From: Myxacorys chilensis ATA2-1-KO14 | Lineage (GTDB): Bacteria > Cyanobacteriota > Cyanobacteriia > Leptolyngbyales > Leptolyngbyaceae | Reading direction: 5' to 3' | Length of the DNA stretch: 46,345 nucleotides | Assembly: GCA_019359275.1 (NCBI GenBank) | Contig: JAHHHP010000043.1 | Location: 1 to 46,345 of the forward strand | Shown: positions 31,413 through 39,406 of the stretch, one piece after another | Numbering within the stretch: the stretch's first letter is position 1 | Layout: each line of letters starts with the position of its first letter | Notes under the pieces: generated by a model | What the model was told of the DNA's origin: nothing | What the model saw: the letters and a program-made list of their open reading frames with translations, nothing else | Databases searched by the model: none | Translations under genes and position numbers: made by a program

Positions 31413-32054
31413 CTAAAGCAAAATCCAACCTTGTTTTGCACCTAGAATAACTGCCTCGGTTCGGCTAGAAGCATTCAGCTTACTTAGGATTGAACTGATG
31501 TGAAACTTTACCGTATGGTCAGAAATGTTGAGGCGACGCGCGATCGCTTTATTGCCCAATCCTTCTGCCAACATGCCTAAGACCTCCGTTTCACGAGCAG
31601 TCAACCCCGACATCAACCTCTCAGACGCTGAGCGAGACGGCAATGCTAACAACATCTCTAACACATCAGGATGCAGAACAGTGAGTCCAGTCGCGGTTGC
31701 TTTGAGCGCGGCGATGATCTCATCTGCTGCCGCTTCCAGCGGTAAGATTCCTTGCACACCTGAGCGCAACAGTGCTGCAATTGCCTCTGCGCTCATCGTG
31801 TCTTCGAGTTCGTCGTTCATTAACACTACGATCGCGCACTCCTCTAACTCAATATCCTCCACTAAGGTTGCGATTTGAGGATTCCACTCTACCAACATGA
31901 CATCGGGTTGAAGCACCTGAAGCGTTTCTGAGAGTGCCGCCCATCCCACAGCCCGCCCGATCACTTCGACACTCGGATCGGTAGCCAGCAAGGCTTCTAA
32001 CCCGGCTTGCATCACAATCGACTGGGCAACGACGACAACACGTACCGCACTCAT
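31413..32054 (-). CDS. LuxR/NarL-type regulator with degenerate receiver domain
   Basis: A 213-residue protein with NarL architecture. The C-terminal HTH (about 150-210) is normal (L-T-A-R-E-T-E-V-L-G-M-L-A-E-G, then H-T-V-K-F-H-I-S-S-I-L-S-K-L). The receiver-like part lacks the acidic pocket (A10-Q11 where D-D is expected), the phospho-Asp (E56 in L-V-E-W-N-P), the Thr/Ser (M79) and the Lys (L106). It should therefore work without phosphorylation. I start at ATG 32054, which overlaps the protease stop (ATGA); a longer frame to 32156 lies inside that gene. Last gene of the protease operon. Confidence 0.88.
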   Translation of the reverse strand: MSAVRVVVVAQSIVMQAGLEALLATDPSVEVIGRAVGWAALSETLQVLQPDVMLVEWNPQIATLVEDIELEECAIVVLMNDELEDTMSAEAIAALLRSGVQGILPLEAAADEIIAALKATATGLTVLHPDVLEMLLALPSRSASERLMSGLTARETEVLGMLAEGLGNKAIARRLNISDHTVKFHISSILSKLNASSRTEAVILGAKQGWILL

Positions 32055-32914
32055 GCCGCTTGAGGTTCGGAAGGACTTTGTAGAATTACGCTCAAGATCA
32101 GATGCTGTTCGCCTCGCAAAAGATTGATCGCTAATCCATCTCCGACCGTTGAGCAATCTAGAATCTGAGTGAGTTCGTGCGGCGTCTGAAACGGCACACC
32201 ACGAACGCCAATTAGCACATCTCCAACGCGGAATCCAGCTTGCTCGGCGGGACTGTTAGGCGCGATCGCGCTAATTAACAATCCGAACGCAGGACGACGA
32301 TTAAGCTGTACTTTCAAAACTTCCAGTGTCACCCCCAAATGTGGACGTGCTACAGGAGCATCTAAGAATTGTTCAACCACACGGCTCGGAATCGCCCATC
32401 CACACCGATTTACAATCATGGTATTGATGCCAATCACCTCACCGCGAGCATTGGCCAGAATTCCACCCGAATTGCCGGGCGCAAGCTGAACATCGGCTTG
32501 AACCCAAGCTTTTGCTGATGCCGTCTGAATGACACCCATCGTCACTGAGCCGGTGACACCCAACGGATGCCCTACTGCAAAGACTAATTCTCCCGCTCTC
32601 AGGCGATCGCTGTCACCCACTGCGATCGCGGGTAAATCGTCCGCCTCGATGTGCAGCGCAACTAAATCTCGCTGCACATTTTGCGACACCACAGACGCGA
32701 GAAATTGGCGTCCATCTGCCAGTTCGATCGTCGTCTGATCCGATCGGTGACGAGTTCCAAGCGATCGCACCACATGAGCATTACTGATAATCCATCCATC
32801 CGCTCGCCAAATCACGCCCGATCCAATTCCAGCGCGACCCGCTCGAATTCGTACTGTAGATTGGCGCAACGACTCTGCCACGGTTGCAAACGCCTCTATT
32901 ACCTCTACTACCAT
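32051..32914 (-). CDS. Cytoplasmic HtrA-like S1C serine protease with PDZ domain (second copy)
   Basis: A 287-residue trypsin-like protease. Catalytic triad H47 (S-N-A-H-V-V), D83 (Q-R-D-L-V-A-L) and S149 (A-P-G-N-S-G-G), all intact. A PDZ domain spans about 190-280 (A-P-N-S-P-A-E-Q-A-G-F-R-V-G-D-V-L). Unlike DegP/HtrA it has no signal peptide or membrane anchor, so it should be cytoplasmic. Its ATG overlaps the upstream protease stop by one base (TAATG) and its stop overlaps the regulator ATG by four, implying coupled translation of all three. Confidence 0.92.
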   Translation of the reverse strand: MVVEVIEAFATVAESLRQSTVRIRAGRAGIGSGVIWRADGWIISNAHVVRSLGTRHRSDQTTIELADGRQFLASVVSQNVQRDLVALHIEADDLPAIAVGDSDRLRAGELVFAVGHPLGVTGSVTMGVIQTASAKAWVQADVQLAPGNSGGILANARGEVIGINTMIVNRCGWAIPSRVVEQFLDAPVARPHLGVTLEVLKVQLNRRPAFGLLISAIAPNSPAEQAGFRVGDVLIGVRGVPFQTPHELTQILDCSTVGDGLAINLLRGEQHLILSVILQSPSEPQAA

Positions 32915-33840
32915 TAGCCGTTCCTCCCTGAGCGTTCTCCAACCGTAATGGAAACTTCGACTAAGGCTCCGCCGCGAACCACTTGGGCCAAGAGAACTTG
33001 CCCGATCTGCTGGCTATCTAACACCGCATGAACATCGCTGACATCTGCAAGTGCGGTTCCATTCAACGTCACTACAATATCGCCAATTAAGATACCTGCT
33101 TGATCGGCTGGAGCGTTTGGCTCGATGCTTACAACAATCACACCTGTTGAATGAGCCAGATCCAGCGATCGCTGCATTGAATCGGGCAACTGTACCGCTT
33201 GCATTCCAAGCCCTAAATAGCCCTGTGCGATCGTGCCTTGTTGTAGCAGTTGATCCACCACCCGATCGACCGTCGCGGCTGGAATGGTAACGCTCATGTG
33301 ATGCGGCCCCGCCGTATTCATGCCAATGATTTGTCCTGTTGCGCTCACCAAGGCCCCGCCCGAAAATCCGGGATAGAGCAGCAGCGATGGACGAATCAAG
33401 GTGTCCCCTCGCCTGCCTCTGTGCCAGCGCCAACTCCCACTGAGCGAGCTAATGATGCCCATGCTGGCACTGATTGCGGCGTCTGCATTGCGGGCGATCG
33501 CAAGGGCTATCTGTCCTACTCTAACCTGATCGGCATTCACAACCTCTGCGGTCGGCAAATCAACCGCTTGGATGCTCAGCAAGGCTAAATCGGTTCGGGC
33601 ATCGCGGGCGGCAATGGTGGCGGTTGTTGTGCGCCCATCGGGCAAGGTGATGGCAATCTCTTCTTCGCGTCGAATCGCATGATCGACGGTGACAACAATG
33701 CCTTCTCTCCAATAGATGCCGCTTGACGACAGTTTACGGCGAGCATTCACAGACACAATGGATCGTCCGGCTTGTTCAACCGCGTCAGCTAACTGAGTTG
33801 AAAATGTAGATAACACATGAAATGGGTCTGAAGCGGTCAT
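32914..33840 (-). CDS. Cytoplasmic HtrA-like S1C serine protease with PDZ domain (first copy)
   Basis: A 308-residue trypsin-like protease, diverged from its downstream neighbour. Triad H54 (T-V-D-H-A-I), D84 (R-T-D-L-A-L) and S160 (Y-P-G-F-S-G-G) are present; an Arg/Trp-rich insertion (S-W-R-W-H-R-G-R-R, 136-144) precedes the Ser loop. PDZ domain about 205-300 (P-N-A-P-A-D-Q-A-G-I-L-I-G-D-I-V). No signal peptide. I use ATG 33840 with GAGG upstream rather than TTG 33846. First gene of the operon; the region 33841-34218 upstream must hold its promoter. Confidence 0.91.
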   Translation of the reverse strand: MTASDPFHVLSTFSTQLADAVEQAGRSIVSVNARRKLSSSGIYWREGIVVTVDHAIRREEEIAITLPDGRTTTATIAARDARTDLALLSIQAVDLPTAEVVNADQVRVGQIALAIARNADAAISASMGIISSLSGSWRWHRGRRGDTLIRPSLLLYPGFSGGALVSATGQIIGMNTAGPHHMSVTIPAATVDRVVDQLLQQGTIAQGYLGLGMQAVQLPDSMQRSLDLAHSTGVIVVSIEPNAPADQAGILIGDIVVTLNGTALADVSDVHAVLDSQQIGQVLLAQVVRGGALVEVSITVGERSGRNG

Positions 33841-34218
33841 GACCAATCCTCTGTAATGTGGGCGTAATTACAGAATGCCAACTGCGATCGCGCTTCGACA
33901 TCGGAGAAATGGGTAGAACCTAACCTAGAAAAATGGCTAGGCAAGTAAATTGATGACCGAATTGGTGCGAGACATAACGACTCCGGGCTGCTGGAGATGA
34001 CTTGCAAATCCTTTCTTTTGTCCAGAATTACTGCACTCGGTTGCTCGTTTTTTCCCACTTATATTCGCGGTATCTCACGCAAGTCTGTTAAACATGGTTT
34101 TCTGATCATGCCTTTAGCTTAGTGAGAAGTTTACAACCCTTTCTAGTTGCCGCAGGGCTATTTTATTCTTTAGGCTAACAATGTTCTCTAATGTTGAAAC
34201 ACTGGAGGTGAAGAAAAA
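33841..34218. other. Divergent intergenic region between protease operon and orphan gene
   Basis: A 378-bp region without a convincing gene. It should contain the promoter for the protease operon (minus) and that of the orphan gene (plus). A 73-codon minus frame (33837-34058) has no recognisable features. No clear operator is seen. Confidence 0.6.
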
Positions 34219-34887
34219 ATGATGCGTGCCCTCACCCAGGATGAGTATGAAACTGAGCTTAAGCCAATTGTTGAGCAACTCACAATCGAACTCAAGGGCG
34301 ATCAAATACTGGAGACTTACTTCACCGACAAGCTACTATCGCGTCATATCATCTATCCTTGTGATACTCAAATTGACGACGACTTGGTTTTTGCCCTTGC
34401 AGACGTTATGCGTTCCGTTCATGACCCTGGACTTTATGTTGATTTTGAAGGCAGAACAACTTATATGAATCGCAGGGGACTATTAGAGACAACACCTAGC
34501 TCATACTACTATGTCCCTACCGCTCAGGTAGAGTACGCCTTCAATGATGAAGGAATCGCTCAAGAGTTTATGGACACAGAAAGACCTTCTCTCTTTGCCG
34601 ATAGGTACATTCTATACTCAGCCCACAAGCGATGGGTAATGGTAGTCGAGCATGGAGCACACTGTGCGCTATGGGGGGGCGACGAAGCCTTGGCGGATCT
34701 TCTGACGTTGAAGTGTAGCCAAATCGGTCGTCCCATTCAGGAGTTTTTGTCATTTTGGAAGCCAGATGTTCCGTTTATGGATGCTGAGTTTGAGCTTGGA
34801 GCGTCTTATGCTTGGATAGTCAGGCTGCTAATTCATGTTTATGGACACGAGAAGGCGATGAGCCTGCTATGTGAGTCAGGTTTTTAG
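34219..34887 (+). CDS. Hypothetical soluble protein (unrecognised)
   Basis: A 222-residue acidic protein with no signal peptide or membrane segment. The ribosome site GGAGGTGAA (34204-34212) is strong and well placed, and the frame is undisturbed, so the gene looks real. Aromatic clusters are present (S-S-Y-Y-Y-V-P, R-Y-I-L-Y-S-A-H-K-R-W-V-M-V-V-E-H-G-A-H-C-A-L-W-G-G). The latter strand-turn pattern recalls small immunity-like or SMI1-type proteins, but I cannot assign a family. It is monocistronic. Confidence 0.7.
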   Translation: MMRALTQDEYETELKPIVEQLTIELKGDQILETYFTDKLLSRHIIYPCDTQIDDDLVFALADVMRSVHDPGLYVDFEGRTTYMNRRGLLETTPSSYYYVPTAQVEYAFNDEGIAQEFMDTERPSLFADRYILYSAHKRWVMVVEHGAHCALWGGDEALADLLTLKCSQIGRPIQEFLSFWKPDVPFMDAEFELGASYAWIVRLLIHVYGHEKAMSLLCESGF

Positions 34888-35006
34888 TTGATTAATGATC
34901 GCGCTAGAGAACTTTATGGACTTTGAAACCGGATTTCAACAACCTGTCTAACCATCAGCATCACAAACGCAATTAGATGGAAACCTGCTAAAGCTCATAA
35001 CATCCT

Positions 35007-36899
35007 TTAAGCTAAACTTGCTCTGCAAGCCTGACTGACGATTTTGATCAGTTCTTCGGCGGTGTAAGGCTTGGGTAAGAACGCTGAACTTGCTACCCCA
35101 GCAGTTTGAGAGCTAGAGACCAGTCCACTAACGGCAACAATTTTGACCTGCGGATTAATTTTTTGTAGCGTGCTAATGGTGATCTCACCATCCATTACAG
35201 GCATCATCATATCCACCAGCACCAAGCTAATTTTGTCTTTGTGCTTGATGTAAAGGTCGAGCGCCTCAATGCCATCGCAAGCGGTCAGCACCTGATAGTT
35301 GTAGGCTTCTAACAACACTTTGTTGCTGTCACGGATAGCCGCTTCGTCATCCACCACCAGCACCAGTTCATTATTTCCTGCTAAGATTTCTGGATCGTTT
35401 GTCTCCTCAGGTTCGGCTGCGATCGCAGCGGGAAAAAATAGATTAAACTGTGTTCCCCGTCCAACATCACTAGACACCGTCACAAAACCACCGTGACTCT
35501 TCATGATGCCAATAACAGTAGACAGACCCAGCCCTGTGCCTTTACCAATTTCCTTGGTCGTAAAAAACGGCTCAAACATTCGATCTAGGGTTCCTGGCGG
35601 AATACCCGTCCCGGTATCAGCAACCGTTACTTTAATGAAGGAACCCGCCTTAGCATCAAGATTTGTTTGGGTACACTTTTCATCGAGCAACACATTTTCC
35701 GCAGAAATAGTCAACGTACCTCCACCGGGCATGGCATCCCGAGCATTGACACAGAGATTCATCAACACCTGATGGAGTTGAGTGGCGTTTCCAGTCATCG
35801 TCCAAAGCGCTGGAGGAAGATGTGTATCAGTCGTAATTGATTTTGGAAACGTCTCTTCCACAACATGCTGAGTTTCTAAGATTAACGGCTCCAGGTGAAG
35901 AACCGCTTGTTCTCCTTCAACGCCTCGGGCAAAGAGTAAGACTTGCTTGACTAGAGCCGCTCCGCGCTTTGCGTTGATCTCCATCATTTTCAGGAGCCGT
36001 CGATTATGTTCATCTAAGTGAGGAAATTTTATCTGCAACAGTTGAGATGTTGCTAGAACAGGAGTGAGAATGTTGTTTAAGTCATGAGCTAGACCGCTCG
36101 CCAGCGTGCCGATGCTTTCCATGCGTTGGGCACGCAGAAATTGAGCCTCTAGTTTTTTCTTGTCTGTGACATCGGTGCTGACGACCAAAATCGATTTGGG
36201 TTTGTGGTCATCATCGCGCATCAGCGTCCAGCGACTTTCAACAATGACTTCTTCGCCGCTTTTTGTTACCTGGCGAAGTTCTCCAGACCATTCGCCCTGG
36301 TCAAACAGAATGTTTTGAGCATTCTGAAATTGAGGTAAAGGGTGCTGGTATAGCAATTCATCTGTTTCGCCGAGAACATGGTCTGTGCTCCAGCCGTAGA
36401 GTCGCTCCGCACTTTTGTTCCAGAACAAGATTCGACCCTCTAAATCTCGCACCAAAATGGCGTCTGTTGCAATGTCTAGCAGCGCCGCTTGTTCCCGAAT
36501 TTTTTGTTCGGCTCGCTTACGCTCGATCGCATATCTCAGCGATCGCACGAGGACATCGCCCGTCACTTGATCCTTCACCAAATAGTCCTGTGCGCCTGCC
36601 TGGACTGCATGAATGGCGACTGTTTCGTCATTTAAACCTGTAATGACGACGATCGGCGTATTTCGAGCGCGACTGTAGAGGGTGACAAAGGTTTCCAATC
36701 CCTGAGTATCGGGTAAAGAAAGATCTAGCAGAATGACATCAAAATTGCCTTCTTGAAGCCGTGTCAAACCACTACTTAAGCGATCGACCTGCTCTAGCCC
36801 AAACGCCACCGAGGGTACATCCACCAAGAGTTCCTGCAACAACCGCGCATCGCCAGGGTTGTCTTCAATGAGCAAGACTTTAATCATCTGATCATTCAT
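35007..36899 (-). CDS. Hybrid histidine kinase REC-PAS-HisKA-HATPase-REC
   Basis: A 630-residue soluble kinase. Domain order: receiver 1 (5-125, phospho-Asp59 in L-L-D-L-S-L-P), PAS (about 135-255, D-A-I-L-V-R-D-L-E-G-R-I-L-F-W-N), HisKA with His near 270 (L-A-H-D-L-N-N-I-L), HATPase (about 370-490, D-T-G-T-G-I-P and G-T-G-L-G-L-S), receiver 2 (510-625, Asp near 562 in L-V-D-M-M-M-P). The A-H-D-L-N-N type belongs to the HisKA_4-like NtrB/hybrid group. It lies 4 bp after the Rcp1-like regulator and is the last gene of the operon. Confidence 0.93.
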   Translation of the reverse strand: MNDQMIKVLLIEDNPGDARLLQELLVDVPSVAFGLEQVDRLSSGLTRLQEGNFDVILLDLSLPDTQGLETFVTLYSRARNTPIVVITGLNDETVAIHAVQAGAQDYLVKDQVTGDVLVRSLRYAIERKRAEQKIREQAALLDIATDAILVRDLEGRILFWNKSAERLYGWSTDHVLGETDELLYQHPLPQFQNAQNILFDQGEWSGELRQVTKSGEEVIVESRWTLMRDDDHKPKSILVVSTDVTDKKKLEAQFLRAQRMESIGTLASGLAHDLNNILTPVLATSQLLQIKFPHLDEHNRRLLKMMEINAKRGAALVKQVLLFARGVEGEQAVLHLEPLILETQHVVEETFPKSITTDTHLPPALWTMTGNATQLHQVLMNLCVNARDAMPGGGTLTISAENVLLDEKCTQTNLDAKAGSFIKVTVADTGTGIPPGTLDRMFEPFFTTKEIGKGTGLGLSTVIGIMKSHGGFVTVSSDVGRGTQFNLFFPAAIAAEPEETNDPEILAGNNELVLVVDDEAAIRDSNKVLLEAYNYQVLTACDGIEALDLYIKHKDKISLVLVDMMMPVMDGEITISTLQKINPQVKIVAVSGLVSSSQTAGVASSAFLPKPYTAEELIKIVSQACRASLA

Positions 36900-36903
36900 A
36901 TCT

Positions 36904-37368
36904 TTACTCTGCTGGAAGTTTTACGATGGTGAGCCAAAACAGTTCAATCGAGCGAACAACTTTAATAAACTGCTCTAAATCAATCGGTTTTGTGATGTAA
37001 CAATTGGCATGAAAGTTATAGGCTCTGAGAACGTCTTCCTTTGATTGAGACGTGGTTAGAACGATTACCGGAATCCGTTTTAAGTGTGTACTGAATTTAA
37101 TTTCTGCAAGAACTTCCCGCCCATCTTTACGGGGCAGATTCAAGTCGAGCAAGATTAAATCGGGACGGGGAGAGTGACTGTAGTTCCCTTGCTGCTGCAA
37201 AAATTCGAGCGCCTGAACCCCATCTTCAACGACACTCAAGTGGTTGAAGATATTGCCCTCCCTCAGAACTTCCTGGGTCAGTCTGACATCACCAGGATTG
37301 TCTTCCACGAGCAAAATCTCGATCAGTCTTTCAGGACATTCGGTACTCAAAATTGATGACTCCGTCAT
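36904..37368 (-). CDS. Single-domain response regulator (Rcp1-like)
   Basis: A 154-residue receiver with no output domain, typical of regulators paired with cyanobacterial phytochromes. Acidic pocket E22-D23, phospho-Asp75 (L-L-D-L-N-L-P), Thr of V-L-T-T-S, and Lys of Y-I-T-K-P are all present. The extended loop with N-P-G-D-V-R-L-T-Q-E and the R-K-D-G-R-E-V-L segment fit Rcp1. It overlaps the upstream kinase by four bases (ATGA) and is the likely phosphate shuttle between the kinases in this operon. Confidence 0.95.
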   Translation of the reverse strand: MTESSILSTECPERLIEILLVEDNPGDVRLTQEVLREGNIFNHLSVVEDGVQALEFLQQQGNYSHSPRPDLILLDLNLPRKDGREVLAEIKFSTHLKRIPVIVLTTSQSKEDVLRAYNFHANCYITKPIDLEQFIKVVRSIELFWLTIVKLPAE

Positions 37369-39374
37369 GCTTGCTCTGGAATGGTAAAACAGAACGTTGA
37401 ACCTTTTCCAGGTTCAGACTCTATCCATATAGTCCCATCATGCCGCTCTATAATTTTTTTGCAAATTGCTAACCCAATTCCTGTTCCTGGATATTCGGCT
37501 CGATTATGCAAACGCTGAAAGATGACAAAAACTCGGTCAGCGTATTGAGCTTCAATGCCAATGCCGTTGTCTTGGACTCGAAAGAGCCAGTTCTCGGCTT
37601 GAGATATGGCTGAAATATGAATGGTTGGAGGAACTACGCTGCGAAATTTAATGGCATTACTAATTAGATTCTGGAATAGCTGCGTCAGTTGGGTACTATC
37701 TGCCACAACTTCGGGCAACTCATCCCAGGTAATGGTTGCTTGATTCTCAGCAATGGAGAGCTTGAGGTTCGCGATCGCTTGCTTGACGCTCGCCGTACAA
37801 TCGATATGCTCAAATGCTTTACCGTGAGTTCCGACACGTGAATAGGCTAACAAGTCATTAATCAGCGTCTTCATCCGAGCCGCTCCCTCTACCGCATAGC
37901 CAATAAATTCGCTGGCGTTTTCATCTAAGCGATCTTTATAACGGCGCTCCAATAGCTGGAGATAGCTCGTGATCATGCGCAACGGTTCTTGCAGATCGTG
38001 AGACGCAATGTAGGCAAACTGTTGTAGATCAGCATTAGAACGACCGAGTTCTTGACGCTGACGAGTCTCTTGATCTAGTAATTGCCCTTGAGTGATGGCG
38101 ATGCCAATCTGATCGGCGAGTTGCTGAAGCAGTTCTGCTTCAAAAGAAGTCCAGGAACGAGGAGCGCCACATTGATGAGCAATCAGCAATCCCCAGAGTT
38201 CTGATTTGATTAAAATCGGCACCACTAATTTGGCTTTGACCTGAAACTGTTGCACAAACTCGATCAAACAAGACGGAACATGCTCTTTCTGATCGGTGAC
38301 ATCTGGAATATTACAGACTCGTCCCTGGCGGTACTGCTCTCGGTACTCGATGGGAAACACCTCTTCCGGAAATTTTCTCCCTAGCACGGGCGACCAGCCT
38401 GGTAATACCTCCTCGGCAACTCCGCTCCCGCTTCCATCTGCCCATAATTGATAGATCAGCACGCGATCGGCCTGCAAAATTCTTTGGACTTCGGTAACGG
38501 CGGTTTGCAGAATTTCGTCAAGATTTAACGACTGACGAATTTCGAGGGTGACTTCTGCGAATAGCTGCGATCGCTGATACTGACGCTGCAATTCTTCCTG
38601 CGCCATTCTTCGCGTCGTAATGTCCTGAAAATAAACCGATATCCCATTTTTGGCAGGATAGGCATGAACAGCAAACCAAACATTTAAAGGGGGATAAAAT
38701 TCTTCAAATTCAACGCTGATTTGTTGGGTTGCGACACGATGATATTTCTGATAAAACGGCGAGTGAATGGCTTCGGGAAACTCATCCCAAATGTTTTTAC
38801 CTAACAAATCCTCTCGCTTTCGTTGCAGGAGCGGCTCTGCTTGGGGGTTTAAGTAAGTAAACCGCCACTCTTGATCGAGCGCGAAAAACCCATCTGTAAT
38901 GCTTTCTAGAATGTTCGTGGCTCGGCTGCGTTCGGCTTCTGCTTCGGCGCGAATGGCTTGTTCGCGTGCCATTTGTTCTTGGAGTTGCTTGGTAAGCTGT
39001 CGAAGCCGCAAATGAGTTTGAACGCGAGCAAGTACCTCTTCTTGCTGAAAAGGCTTTGTAATATAGTCTACTGCCCCTAGAGCAAAGCCTTTTACTTTAT
39101 CCACCGTTTCACTTAGTGCCGTCATAAAGATGACTGGAATGTCTGCGGTGGCATGATTCGCTTTCAACCGACGAAACGTTTCAAATCCGTCGATGTCGGG
39201 CATGAGAATGTCAAGCAAAATCAGATCGGGTAATGCATAGTTGGCCGTGTCGATCGCGCTTTCGCCATCCTCCGCCACCAAGATTTTGAAGTCGGCGTTG
39301 ATGAGAGAATCAAATAACACTTCTAAATTTGTAAGTGTGTCATCCACAATGAGGACGACGCCCTGATCAGCCAT
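37365..39374 (-). CDS. Histidine kinase REC-PAS-GAF-HisKA-HATPase, phytochrome-type
   Basis: A 669-residue soluble kinase. Order: receiver (5-120, phospho-Asp55 in L-L-D-I-L-M-P), coiled linker, PAS (about 150-260), GAF (about 285-430), HisKA with His near 459 (I-A-S-H-D-L-Q-E-P-L), HATPase (about 560-665). The GAF matches cyanobacteriochrome/phytochrome relatives, ending W-G-L-L-I-A-H-Q-C-G-A-P-R-S-W, and has Cys369 where bilin-binding domains carry their Cys, but followed by Leu instead of His. It may be a light sensor or a chromophore-free relative. Paired with the Rcp1-like regulator through an ATGA overlap. Confidence 0.93.
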   Translation of the reverse strand: MADQGVVLIVDDTLTNLEVLFDSLINADFKILVAEDGESAIDTANYALPDLILLDILMPDIDGFETFRRLKANHATADIPVIFMTALSETVDKVKGFALGAVDYITKPFQQEEVLARVQTHLRLRQLTKQLQEQMAREQAIRAEAEAERSRATNILESITDGFFALDQEWRFTYLNPQAEPLLQRKREDLLGKNIWDEFPEAIHSPFYQKYHRVATQQISVEFEEFYPPLNVWFAVHAYPAKNGISVYFQDITTRRMAQEELQRQYQRSQLFAEVTLEIRQSLNLDEILQTAVTEVQRILQADRVLIYQLWADGSGSGVAEEVLPGWSPVLGRKFPEEVFPIEYREQYRQGRVCNIPDVTDQKEHVPSCLIEFVQQFQVKAKLVVPILIKSELWGLLIAHQCGAPRSWTSFEAELLQQLADQIGIAITQGQLLDQETRQRQELGRSNADLQQFAYIASHDLQEPLRMITSYLQLLERRYKDRLDENASEFIGYAVEGAARMKTLINDLLAYSRVGTHGKAFEHIDCTASVKQAIANLKLSIAENQATITWDELPEVVADSTQLTQLFQNLISNAIKFRSVVPPTIHISAISQAENWLFRVQDNGIGIEAQYADRVFVIFQRLHNRAEYPGTGIGLAICKKIIERHDGTIWIESEPGKGSTFCFTIPEQA

Positions 39375-39406
39375 AAATTTTCACTCAATCATTTCAATCA
39401 GTAATT

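Noticed and set aside
32055..32156. N-terminal extension of the LuxR-type regulator
   Set aside because: It lies wholly inside the upstream protease gene in another frame; the ATGA junction at 32051-32054 gives a natural coupled start.
33014..33433. 139-codon minus-strand ORF inside the first protease gene
   Set aside because: Same strand, different frame, with Ser/Arg/Gly-rich composition typical of a shadow frame.
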